In this document: positions 18,168 to 26,126 of the stretch, in pieces
Layout of the letters: each line of letters starts with the position of its first letter
Position numbering within the stretch: position 1 is the first letter of the stretch
NCBI RefSeq assembly: GCF_002285435.1
Contig: NZ_NSBT01000037.1
Location: 186,001 to 250,000 of the forward strand
From: Actibacterium ureilyticum
GTDB taxonomy: Bacteria > Pseudomonadota > Alphaproteobacteria > Rhodobacterales > Rhodobacteraceae
Direction of reading: 5' to 3'
DNA length: 64,000 bases
Made by a program: the position numbers and the translations under genes
Notes under the pieces: generated by a model
The model's database searches: none
Told to the model about the DNA's origin: nothing
The model's input: only the letters and a program-made list of their open reading frames with translations

Positions 18168-19478
18168 ATGACCGATCCTGACCCTTCGCTTCTGGACATG
18201 ACCTTTTGGCTGACCGCTGGCGGCATCTTTCTGCTGCTGCTGCTGTCGGCTTTCTTTTCGGGCTCGGAAACCGCGCTGACCGCGGCCTCGCGCGGGAAGC
18301 TGCGCAGCCAGGCCGACAAGGGCAGCAAGGGCGCAGAAACCGCGTTGAAGATCACCGAGGATAACGAGCGCCTGATCGGCTCTGTGCTGTTGGGCAACAA
18401 CCTGGTGAACATTCTGGCAACCTCGCTGGCGACGGCGCTGTTCACGCGGCTTTTCGGCGAAAGCGGCGTGGCGCTGGCCACGCTGGTGATGACCTTTCTG
18501 GTGCTGATCTTCGCCGAGGTGCTGCCCAAGACCTATGCCATCACCAATGCCGAGACCGCTGCGGCGGGCGTGTCGCCGGTGATCCGCGTTGTGATCCTGG
18601 TCTTTTCGCCCGTGGTCAGCGCCGTGCGCGCGCTGGTGCGGCAGGTGCTGGCGCTGTTCGGGGTTCAGACCGACCCCGACAGCCATATCCTGGCCGTGCG
18701 CGAGGAAATCGCCGGCGCCCTGCATCTGGGCCATTCCGAGGGCGTGGTCGAAAAAGAGGACCGCGACCGGATCCTGGGCGCGCTGGACCTGAGCGACCGT
18801 TTCGTCGAAGAGATCATGCTCCACCGCAGCCAGATCGAGATGATCGACGCGGGCGGCACCCCGAGCGAGATCCTGACCCAATGTCTGGAAAGCCCGCATA
18901 CCCGCCTGCCCGTGTTCCGGGACGAGCCGGAGAATATCGTCGGCGTGATCCACGCCAAGGACCTGCTGCGGGCCATCCACGCGCTGGAACGCACCGCCCC
19001 CGATCATGGCGACGCGCTGGCGGGTTTCCACATCATGAACGTGGTCAAAAAGCCCTATTTCGTGCCCGAAACCACGACGCTGGACGACCAGATGCGCGAA
19101 TTCCTGCGCCGTCACACGCATTTCGCGCTGGTGGTCGATGAATATGGCGCGCTGCAGGGGCTGATCACGCTGGAAGACATCCTGGAAGAGATCGTGGGCG
19201 AGATCACCGACGAATTCGACGTGGACGAGGAACACCCCCTGAAGACCTCCGAGGACGGGCATTTCCTGGTCGACGGAGCGATGACGATCCGCGACCTGAA
19301 CCGCGCGATGGACTGGAACCTGCCCGATGACGAGGCCAACACCATCGCGGGCCTTGTTATTCACGAAGCGCAGATGATCCCGCAACAGGGCCAGGTGTTC
19401 AGCTTTCATGGCTTCCGGTTCGAGATCTGCGCGCGGGAATCGAACCGCATCACCCTGCTGAAGGTCCGGCCGCTATAG
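18168..19478 (+). CDS. HlyC/CorC family transporter (CNNM and CBS domains)
   Basis: Protein of 436 residues. The first 190 residues form a CNNM/DUF21 membrane domain (LSAFFSGSETALTAASRGK is typical, then LVNILATSLAT and VLPKTYAI). A pair of CBS domains lies at about residues 200-330 and a CorC_HlyC domain at the C-terminus. The family is associated with magnesium or cobalt efflux and sometimes called hemolysin for historical reasons. It follows xerD by 56 bases and probably shares its transcript. Confidence 0.92.
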   Translation: MTDPDPSLLDMTFWLTAGGIFLLLLLSAFFSGSETALTAASRGKLRSQADKGSKGAETALKITEDNERLIGSVLLGNNLVNILATSLATALFTRLFGESGVALATLVMTFLVLIFAEVLPKTYAITNAETAAAGVSPVIRVVILVFSPVVSAVRALVRQVLALFGVQTDPDSHILAVREEIAGALHLGHSEGVVEKEDRDRILGALDLSDRFVEEIMLHRSQIEMIDAGGTPSEILTQCLESPHTRLPVFRDEPENIVGVIHAKDLLRAIHALERTAPDHGDALAGFHIMNVVKKPYFVPETTTLDDQMREFLRRHTHFALVVDEYGALQGLITLEDILEEIVGEITDEFDVDEEHPLKTSEDGHFLVDGAMTIRDLNRAMDWNLPDDEANTIAGLVIHEAQMIPQQGQVFSFHGFRFEICARESNRITLLKVRPL

Positions 19479-19566
19479 CCCGACGCGCTTGCGCGCGGGA
19501 CCACAATTTCGCCACATTTTCTCCTTAGTCGTGAAAACCGGTGGGGTGCAAGCGGGAGTTCTCGGC

Positions 19567-20517
19567 ATGCAACCACTCGACCTACGCGTCGCAATCTATC
19601 GTCTTTATCGGCTGCGCAAGCAGGTGGCGGTTGCCGCCCTTCTGCCCCTGCCCGCCTTTGTCCTGGCGCTGTTTGCCGGGCTGCCTGTCCATATCTGGAT
19701 GGTGCCGGTCTGGTATCTGCTGGTGCTGGCCCATGTGGTGCGGTTTCCGCAGGCTTGGGTCGACCTTCTGGCCATGGCGCTCGCGCTGGCGCTGGTGCTG
19801 TTCATGGCGCCGCTGGGCGTGCTGGCGGGGATCGGCGCGCCGCTGGGTTATGGGCTGGCGGCGGTCACGGGCTTCGGGCTGTGGCTTTATCTGTGCAACC
19901 GCATTCACGCGCTGGAAAAATTCGCCTGGCCCCAGCAGGAGCTGCGCCTGCACCGCAAGACGCGCCTGCCCGCGGCCACGCTGCGCGACGCGCTGTTCCT
20001 GCGCCCTAACGCGCAGGTGGGGCTGAACCGCTGTGGCCCGGCCAATGAACACGGGGTGTTCCAGATCGTGTCGACCGGCGCGGCGGGGATGCCGTCGCTG
20101 AACACCATCGACGGGCTGTCCGAGGACGCGCGCGGGATGGATATCGACGCCGATCTGCAAAACGGCCTGTTCCGGTTCTGGGCCACGGTGATCCGGTCCG
20201 AGCCCGATTACCAGGAAACCATGTACATCACCGAACCCGATGGCGAAGAGGCCTCTGTCGAAACCACGATCCAGACCCTGACCGAAACCGCATCGGGCAC
20301 GATTTACCAGAAACAGGAAACCGCCACCGGCATGGGGCTGGTCAGCGGCTTCGGCTTCTGGCTGAACGATGTGGATCGCGATCATTTCACCGCCACGATC
20401 GACCATGTGACCGGCGCGCGGTCCCGGGCGGTGCGCGCCGCGCCGCATGACACGCCGCTGATCCTGTTGGCGCAGCGCCTGACGCGCAAGCGGCTGGCCC
20501 GCCTGCACGAGGCCTGA
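19567..20517 (+). CDS. unknown membrane-anchored protein
   Basis: Protein of 316 residues, not recognised. The N-terminal third holds about four hydrophobic segments (residues about 20-110). The remainder is soluble, with many acidic residues and a beta-rich look, and repeats of Thr and Glu around TEPDGEEASVETT. The start at 19567 follows GGGAG; a longer frame exists upstream. It lies 88 bases after the corC-like gene and converges on the HerA-like gene. Confidence 0.65.
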   Translation: MQPLDLRVAIYRLYRLRKQVAVAALLPLPAFVLALFAGLPVHIWMVPVWYLLVLAHVVRFPQAWVDLLAMALALALVLFMAPLGVLAGIGAPLGYGLAAVTGFGLWLYLCNRIHALEKFAWPQQELRLHRKTRLPAATLRDALFLRPNAQVGLNRCGPANEHGVFQIVSTGAAGMPSLNTIDGLSEDARGMDIDADLQNGLFRFWATVIRSEPDYQETMYITEPDGEEASVETTIQTLTETASGTIYQKQETATGMGLVSGFGFWLNDVDRDHFTATIDHVTGARSRAVRAAPHDTPLILLAQRLTRKRLARLHEA

Positions 20518-20557
20518 TCGCCCGCGCACCCTGCATCGACGGGGGCGCGCGGCGGCC

Positions 20558-22105
20558 TCAGCGCCCCTTGAACAGCCCGCCCAGAATGCCCCGCACGATG
20601 CGGCGCCCGGTGGTGCCCTTCAGCTCTTTGATCACCAGCGTGCCGATGGCCCCGGCGATGCTGTCGTCGGATTTCCGGCTGCGGGTGCTGCGCGATGTCG
20701 ACCGGCCCACGCGGGTCCCGCTGTAACGCCGCCCGGCGTTGAAATCCTGGAACATGGCGTCCATGTCCTCTTCCTTCTTCTCGGCCTCTTCGGCGGCGGC
20801 GGCGGCCTCTTCGGCGCGTTTGGCCAGCATCTCGAACGCGGAATAGCGATCCTGTACGGCCTCGTATTTCCCCGCGATATGCGACGCTGCGATGACCCCC
20901 TGACGCTCGGAATCGGTGATCGGGCCCAGCTGCGACGATGGCGGCCGGATCAGCGTGCGTTCCACGATGCCCGGCACGCCCTTCTTGATCAGGAACGAGG
21001 TCACGGCCTCGCCCACGCCAACCTCGCGGATGGCTTCCTCGGTGTCGAAACGCGGGTTCTCGCGATAGGTCTCGGCCGCCATGCGCAATTGCTTGCGGTC
21101 CTTGGCGGTAAAGGCGCGCAGGGCGTGCTGCACCCGGTTGCCCAGCTGGCCCAGGATATCCTCGGGCACATCCGCCGGGTTCTGGGTGATGAAATAGACG
21201 CCCACACCCTTGGACCGGATCAGGCGCGCGACCTGCTCCACCTTGTCGACCAGCGCCTTGGGCGCGTCCTCGAACAGCAGATGCGCCTCGTCAAAGAAGA
21301 AGACCAGCTTGGGCTTGTCCGGATCGCCCACCTCGGGCAGTTCCTCGAACAGTTCCGACAGCAGCCACAGCAGGAAGGTCGCGTAAAGCCGCGGGCTGGC
21401 CATCAGCTGATCCGCGGCCAGCAGGTTCACACGGCCCTGCCCGTTCGCATCGGTCTGGATCATGTCGAACAGATCCAGCGCCGGCTCGCCGAACAGCTTT
21501 TGCCCGCCCTGGTTTTCCAGCACCAGCAGGCGGCGCTGAATGGCCCCGATCGACGCGGTCGACACATTGCCATAGCGCAGCGACAGCTCGGCCCGGTTTT
21601 CACCGACCCAGACCAGCAGCGATTGCAGGTCTTTCAGGTCCAGCAGCGGCAGCCCCTGTTCGTCGGCCACGCGGAAGGCGATATTCAGGATGCCTTCCTG
21701 CGCCTCGGACAGCTCCAACAGGCGCGAGATCAGCAGCGGCCCCATCTCGGCCACGGTGGTGCGGATCGGGTGGCCCTGTTCGCCGAACAGATCCCAGAAC
21801 GTGACCGGCACCGTGTCATATTGCAGGTCCAGCCCGATGGTCGCGGCGCGTTTCATGAACGCGTCATGCAGCTTGAAATCCGCCGAGCCGGGCTTGGCCA
21901 GCCCCGACAGGTCGCCCTTCACATCCGACAGGAACACCGGCACGCCCGCGCGCGAGAACCCCTCGGCCAGGATCTGCAGCGTCACCGTCTTGCCGGTGCC
22001 CGTCGCCCCGGCGATCAGCCCGTGGCGGTTGCCGTATTTCAGCAAAAGCTCCTGCGGATCGGCGTAGCCTTCGCCCCCACCCCCGACAAAAATCGTCTCG
22101 GACAC
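20558..22105 (-). CDS. HerA-like ATPase, DUF853 family
   Basis: Protein of 515 residues. The Walker A GATGTGKT lies at about residues 33-40 and a Walker [13 protein letters not shown] near the middle, followed by the arginine-finger-like segments typical of HerA/FtsK-type motors. A coiled, Glu- and Ala-rich stretch and a basic Ser/Arg tail precede a conserved C-terminal helix ([17 protein letters not shown]). DUF853 proteins are widespread and poorly characterised; they are not the phage-defence HerA form and no nuclease partner is next to it. It is transcribed leftward and alone. Confidence 0.88.
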   Translation of the reverse strand: MSETIFVGGGGEGYADPQELLLKYGNRHGLIAGATGTGKTVTLQILAEGFSRAGVPVFLSDVKGDLSGLAKPGSADFKLHDAFMKRAATIGLDLQYDTVPVTFWDLFGEQGHPIRTTVAEMGPLLISRLLELSEAQEGILNIAFRVADEQGLPLLDLKDLQSLLVWVGENRAELSLRYGNVSTASIGAIQRRLLVLENQGGQKLFGEPALDLFDMIQTDANGQGRVNLLAADQLMASPRLYATFLLWLLSELFEELPEVGDPDKPKLVFFFDEAHLLFEDAPKALVDKVEQVARLIRSKGVGVYFITQNPADVPEDILGQLGNRVQHALRAFTAKDRKQLRMAAETYRENPRFDTEEAIREVGVGEAVTSFLIKKGVPGIVERTLIRPPSSQLGPITDSERQGVIAASHIAGKYEAVQDRYSAFEMLAKRAEEAAAAAEEAEKKEEDMDAMFQDFNAGRRYSGTRVGRSTSRSTRSRKSDDSIAGAIGTLVIKELKGTTGRRIVRGILGGLFKGR

Positions 22106-22517
22106 CGGAAATCCCCCTGCTCGTCACTTTATTTCGGCTTTCACCATACATTCTTAACCATCTGCTGCCAGTCTAGATATGCCCCATCGCGGCATCTGTT
22201 GCGCAGGGGCTTGTACTTCCTCCCTGTCTGACTGGCCGCGCAGCTTCTGCGCGGTCTTTTTCCCTTGGAATATCAGCCCGATGCCGCGCGTATTTCCCTG
22301 TTGACGGAGCCTGCCAAAGCGCATAGCGTTCCCGACTATAAAAAGTCGGCCAGTCCGACGGGGAGTGCGAAATTGGAAAAAGGGCCCTTTCGGCCCTTTT
22401 TTCTTTTTCGGCGGTTGCATCGGCGGCGATCCGACCCGACCTTGCATTTCAGCCTGACACCGGTGGCGCACCATGCTAGATGCGCGGCACTGGATTTCTG
22501 AAAAAGCGAAGGACGCT
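22106..22517. other. 412-base gap between two divergent genes
   Basis: No convincing protein-coding gene. Holds a promoter-like TTGACG (22301-22306) with TAGCGT 17 bases later, a short hairpin, and a strong terminator, described separately as a candidate small RNA. The IalB ribosome site (GAAGGA) is at the right end. Confidence 0.6.
22331..22402 (+). ncRNA. candidate small RNA ending in a strong terminator
   Basis: CCGACT/AGTCGG (22332-22337 with 22344-22349) forms a 6-bp hairpin. A middle segment follows, then AAAAAGGGCC/GGCCCTTTTT (22377-22386 with 22392-22401), a 10-bp stem with a 5-base loop and a T-rich tail. The terminator lies between two divergent genes, so it does not end either of them; a short noncoding transcript is the simplest reading. 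The upstream TTGACG/TAGCGT pair is a possible promoter, although predicted start and first hairpin do not align perfectly. The terminator would also work leftward. I do not recognise a named RNA family. Confidence 0.5.
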
Positions 22518-23165
22518 ATGAAAACCTATCTGACCACCCTGGCCCTGATCTCCGGGATCGCGATTGGCACCTCTGCACTGGCACAGGACGCCGCGGAAAC
22601 CGTCGAAGAACCGGCTGCGACCACCGAAGCCGAAACCGGCGAAGCCGCGCCCCAGCCCGCCGAGCCCGCCCTGAACCTGGGCGAGGCGGATGCCGAAGAC
22701 GCGGTCGGATCCAGCTATAACGCGGCCAAGCATGGCGATTGGGACCTGCGCTGCGTGCGCGCGCCCGAGGGGCAGAAAGACCCCTGTCAGCTGTACCAGC
22801 TGCTGACCGACGAGGCCGGGAATTCCGTGGCCGAAATCAGCATGTTCCCCCTGGGCAAGGAACAGAACGGCGCCCGCGCCGGGGCCACCGTGATCACGCC
22901 GCTGGAAACGCTGCTGACCGAACAGCTGCGCCTGTCGGTCGATGGCAGCCAGGCCAAGCGCTATCCGTTCACCTGGTGCAGCCAGGTCGGCTGCTTCGCG
23001 CGGCTGGGCTTCACCGGCGACGACATCGCCACCTTCAAGCGCGGCAATGCCGCCACGCTGACCATCGTGCCCGTCGCCGCGCCCGACCAGCGCGTGACGC
23101 TCAAGGTCTCGCTGACCGGGTTCACCGCCGGGTTCGACGCGCTGGAGGCGCAGCTGGCCGAATAA
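22518..23165 (+). CDS. invasion-associated locus B (IalB) family protein
   Basis: Protein of 215 residues with a signal peptide (residues 1 to about 22, ending ALAQ) and an acidic Ala/Glu/Pro linker. The conserved IalB core follows: GDWDLRC, then cysteines in DPCQLYQ, and WCSQVGCFARLGF. IalB proteins are periplasmic or outer-membrane-associated; Bartonella IalB is linked to erythrocyte invasion, while in free-living alphaproteobacteria the role is unknown. A GAAGGA site precedes the ATG and a strong terminator follows the stop. Confidence 0.88.
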   Translation: MKTYLTTLALISGIAIGTSALAQDAAETVEEPAATTEAETGEAAPQPAEPALNLGEADAEDAVGSSYNAAKHGDWDLRCVRAPEGQKDPCQLYQLLTDEAGNSVAEISMFPLGKEQNGARAGATVITPLETLLTEQLRLSVDGSQAKRYPFTWCSQVGCFARLGFTGDDIATFKRGNAATLTIVPVAAPDQRVTLKVSLTGFTAGFDALEAQLAE

Positions 23166-23189
23166 GCCACGGGGCTTTGCAGGATTTGA

Positions 23190-23217
23190 AGCCGTCCCTG
23201 CGGGGGCGGCTTTTTTT
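23190..23217 (+). terminator. terminator of the IalB gene
   Basis: GCCGTCCC pairs with GGGGCGGC (23191-23198 with 23203-23210), followed by seven T. Confidence 0.9.
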
Positions 23218-23260
23218 ATGGAATATCCGCAATGTGGGAGGAAGCGCAGATCGACTTGAA

Positions 23261-23410
23261 GCCGCGCGGCGCCCGACCGCGGGTGGGCGTCAATCCGGTT
23301 GAGCGATGCGCTTTATGGTGCCAGACACATCGCCCCGCAAATGTCAGCGGACCGGTGAAAGGCGCCCGCCCGGGGGGCGGTCGGGCGCCGCGCGGCGGGG
23401 CTGACGCCCC
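23261..23410. repeat. inverted pair of REP-like hairpin repeats
   Basis: A 20-base sequence at 23261-23280 occurs again as its perfect inverse at 23377-23396, 96 bases away. Each copy itself folds: in the left copy CGCCC (23270-23274) pairs with GGGCG across a short loop; in the right copy GGCGCCCG (23361-23368) pairs with CGGGCGCC (23382-23389). A further hairpin GGGGC/GCCCC lies at 23397-23410. The layout, two inverted hairpin units in a gap between convergent genes, resembles bacterial interspersed mosaic elements. Confidence 0.6.
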
Positions 23411-23477
23411 TTGATCCCGCGCATGGGGGCGCATGATTTGTGTTCAAAGCCGACGGCAATCGCCGCCATGGACAGGA

Positions 23478-24686
23478 TCACACCCGCCGCAGCGCCAGCA
23501 CCGCATTCAGCCCGCCAAAGGCGAAGGCGTTGGACAGAACCACATCCACATCGGCCTCGCGCGCCTCGTTCGGGACGACGTCCAGCGTGCATTCGGGATC
23601 GGGTTCCTCGTATCCGATGGTGGGCGCGATGACGCCGTCGCGCAGCGCCATGATACAGGCCAGAAGCTCGACCGCGCCGGTGCCGCCGATCAGATGGCCA
23701 TGCATGGATTTTGTAGAGGAAATCATCAGCCGGTCGGCATGCGCCCCGAACACATCCGCCACGGCGGCGCATTCGGTCTTGTCATTGGCCGCCGTCCCGG
23801 TCCCGTGGGCGTTGATATAGCCCACCTGGTTGGGCGACAGCCCCGCATCGCGCAGTGCGCCCGAGATGGCCCGCGCGGCGCCATGGCGCGAGGGCATGAC
23901 GATGTCGGAGGCGTCCGAGCTCATGGCGAAACCGTTCACCTCGGCCAGGATCTGGGCACCGCGGGCTTTCGCGTGCTCGTATTCCTCGAACACGAAGACG
24001 GCCGCGCCTTCGCCCTGGACCATGCCGTTGCGGTTGGCCGAAAACGGACGGCAGGCGTCCTTGGACATGACCCGCAGCCCTTCCCAGGCCTTGACCCCGC
24101 CGAAGCACAGCATGGATTCCGAGCCGCCCGTGACCATCGCCGGGGCAAGGCCGGATCGGATCAGCTGGAACGCCTGCCCCATCGCGTGGTTCGAACTGGC
24201 ACAGGCCGTCGCCACGGTAAAGCTGGGCCCCATCAAGTTGTATTCCATCGACACGTGGCTGGCGGCGGCATTGTTCATCAGCTTGGGCACGACGAAGGGG
24301 TGCACGCGGTTCTTGCCGTCCTCGTAGACGGAGCGGTAATTTTCATCCAGCGTGTTCATCCCGCCGCCGGAGGTGCCCAGCACCACGCCCGATTTCACCG
24401 CCAGCTCGCCGTCGAAGGTCAGGCCGGATTGCGCGATGGCTTCCTTGGCGGCCAGCATGGTGAATTGCGTGAACCGGTCGAACAGCGCGATCTGCTGGCG
24501 GTTGAAGTGATCCTCGGGGGTATAGCCCTTGACCTGTCCGCCGATCTTGATCGACAGCCGGTCGACATCGCGAATATCCAGATCGCCGATACCGCACCGT
24601 CCCTCGCGCATGGCTTCGGTGGTGGCGGCAACGTCATGCCCAAGGGCGTTGATGGTGCCCTGCCCGGTAATGACAACCCGCTTCAT
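23478..24686 (-). CDS. beta-ketoacyl-ACP synthase (FabF-like)
   Basis: Condensing enzyme of 402 residues that joins malonyl-ACP to an acyl chain. The Cys-His-His triad is intact: Cys162 (TACASSNHA), His294 (INAHGTGTAANDKTE) and His331 (TKSMHGHLIGGTG). It differs from housekeeping FabF in the SMHGH motif (usually SMTGH). It is encoded directly after a dedicated ACP gene, with the ACP stop and its ATG sharing one base, and downstream of lpxD. A role in making a special acyl chain for lipid A is inferred from this context. Confidence 0.9.
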   Translation of the reverse strand: MKRVVITGQGTINALGHDVAATTEAMREGRCGIGDLDIRDVDRLSIKIGGQVKGYTPEDHFNRQQIALFDRFTQFTMLAAKEAIAQSGLTFDGELAVKSGVVLGTSGGGMNTLDENYRSVYEDGKNRVHPFVVPKLMNNAAASHVSMEYNLMGPSFTVATACASSNHAMGQAFQLIRSGLAPAMVTGGSESMLCFGGVKAWEGLRVMSKDACRPFSANRNGMVQGEGAAVFVFEEYEHAKARGAQILAEVNGFAMSSDASDIVMPSRHGAARAISGALRDAGLSPNQVGYINAHGTGTAANDKTECAAVADVFGAHADRLMISSTKSMHGHLIGGTGAVELLACIMALRDGVIAPTIGYEEPDPECTLDVVPNEAREADVDVVLSNAFAFGGLNAVLALRRV

Positions 24687-24949
24687 CAGGCTTTTTCGGC
24701 GACCAGCTTTTCGATCGCGTCGATGATCGAGGCGACAGAGGAGATGTCGAAATCGCTTTGTTCGGGTTCATTGGCGTTGAACGGGACCTGAATATCAAAG
24801 GCCTCCTCGATGGCGAAGATCGATTCCACCAGCCCCAGACTGTCGATGCCCAGATCTTCAAGCGTGCTGTCGGGCGTCACGTCCGATACATCCATGACGG
24901 CCTGTTCGGCGATGATCGCGATGACCTTATCCTTGACACTGTCCGACAT
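24686..24949 (-). CDS. acyl carrier protein
   Basis: Acidic protein of 87 residues. The phosphopantetheine attachment site is LGIDSLGL with Ser37. The C-terminal helix is longer and more acidic than in housekeeping AcpP, consistent with a specialised carrier. The ATG at 24949 follows AGGGGG; a GTG two codons upstream is possible. It lies between lpxD and the ketoacyl synthase gene, both on the same strand, and probably serves only them. Confidence 0.92.
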   Translation of the reverse strand: MSDSVKDKVIAIIAEQAVMDVSDVTPDSTLEDLGIDSLGLVESIFAIEEAFDIQVPFNANEPEQSDFDISSVASIIDAIEKLVAEKA

Positions 24950-24982
24950 CTTCACCCCCTGACTTTCGCGGTTGCCGCTGAT

Positions 24983-26074
24983 TTAGTCATTCTTGCCGGT
25001 CTTTGAAACCGCTTTTTGCAGTGCGGCCACCTTGTCGATCAGCCGTGGCAGGCGGCGCAGGTTCTTGTACAGCTCGACATGGGTCTCCATCTTCATCGCC
25101 GGATATCCCAGCAAAACCCGGCCCTTGGGCGCGTTGGTGAAGATCTTGGTGGCGCCCCCGGCGATCACGTCATCGCCCACGAAGATATTGTCGTTCACAC
25201 CGCATTGCCCGGCCAGAACGACCCGATCGCCGATTTTCGACGAGCCGGCGATTCCCACCTGACCGCACAGAAGGCAGTCGCGCCCGACCTGCACGTTGTG
25301 GCCGATATGGACCAGGTTATCCAGCTTGGTGCCCGACCCGATCCGGGTGTTGCGGATGGTGCCCCGGTCGATGGCGGTGTTGGCGCCGATTTCCACGTCG
25401 TCGCCGATCTCGACCGCGCCCAGCGAATGGATGCGGGTCCAGCTTTGGGCGCCCGCGTCGCCCGCGTCGCCCAGGCTTTGGCGGACGTTTTCCACCGCCG
25501 ATTTCTCGGGCGTGACAAAGGAAAAACCGTCGCTGCCCACCACCGCGCCGGGCTGAGCGATGAAGCGGTCGCCAATCGTGACCCGCGCGCCGATCCTGAC
25601 CCCCTGCAACAGCAGCGCGTCGTCGCCGATCACCGCCTGTTCCGCGACCGAGGCATGGGCCGCGATCCGCGCCCGTGCGCCGATCCGGGCGCCCGATCCG
25701 ATGACGACAAAGGGGCCGATGGCCGCGCCGTCGCCGATGAGCGCATCCTCGGCCACGACCGCGCTGGGGTGGATGCCCGGCGCGATATCGGGACCGGGAT
25801 CCATCAGCTGCGTCAGGCCCGACATGGCATAGCGTGGGCGGGGGACGAAAATCGCCGCCTCCAGCCCCAGCGCGCGCCAATCCGCCCCATCCCACAGGAT
25901 CGCGGCGCGGGCCTGTCCCTGGGCCAGGCCGTCGGCATATTTGGGGTCCATCGCCAAGGCCAGCGCATCCGGCCCCGCCATACCGGGTTCCGACGCGGCC
26001 GCGATCACCAGATCGGCGTTGCCTTCGGCCCGCGCGCCAAGCGCGTCGGCGATGTGCTGAATGGTGTATCCCAT
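24983..26074 (-). CDS. lpxD: UDP-3-O-(3-hydroxyacyl)glucosamine N-acyltransferase
   Basis: Third step of lipid A synthesis: transfers a second 3-hydroxyacyl chain from ACP to the sugar. Protein of 363 residues with an N-terminal uridine-binding domain and a left-handed beta-helix of many hexapeptide repeats ([LIV]GxxxxI units from about residue 105 to 300). The conserved LVHIGHNVQVG carries the catalytic His. The ATG at 26074 follows AGAGGG. It heads the lpxD-ACP-KAS unit. The usual neighbours bamA, fabZ and lpxA are absent here. Confidence 0.93.
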   Translation of the reverse strand: MGYTIQHIADALGARAEGNADLVIAAASEPGMAGPDALALAMDPKYADGLAQGQARAAILWDGADWRALGLEAAIFVPRPRYAMSGLTQLMDPGPDIAPGIHPSAVVAEDALIGDGAAIGPFVVIGSGARIGARARIAAHASVAEQAVIGDDALLLQGVRIGARVTIGDRFIAQPGAVVGSDGFSFVTPEKSAVENVRQSLGDAGDAGAQSWTRIHSLGAVEIGDDVEIGANTAIDRGTIRNTRIGSGTKLDNLVHIGHNVQVGRDCLLCGQVGIAGSSKIGDRVVLAGQCGVNDNIFVGDDVIAGGATKIFTNAPKGRVLLGYPAMKMETHVELYKNLRRLPRLIDKVAALQKAVSKTGKND

Positions 26075-26126
26075 AAAGACCCTCTTTCGCAGCGGCGCGG
26101 CGGTTGCCCCGCCGCTGCCAGAGGAT

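Noticed and set aside
20558-22105. HerA-like ATPase as part of a defence system
   Set aside because: It matches the widespread DUF853 group and has no nuclease, sirtuin or other defence partner beside it.
22154-22474. A 106-codon minus-strand frame in the IalB upstream gap
   Set aside because: Lys/Gly/Arg-rich with no ribosome site, and it runs through the strong terminator hairpin; a noncoding RNA explains the region better.
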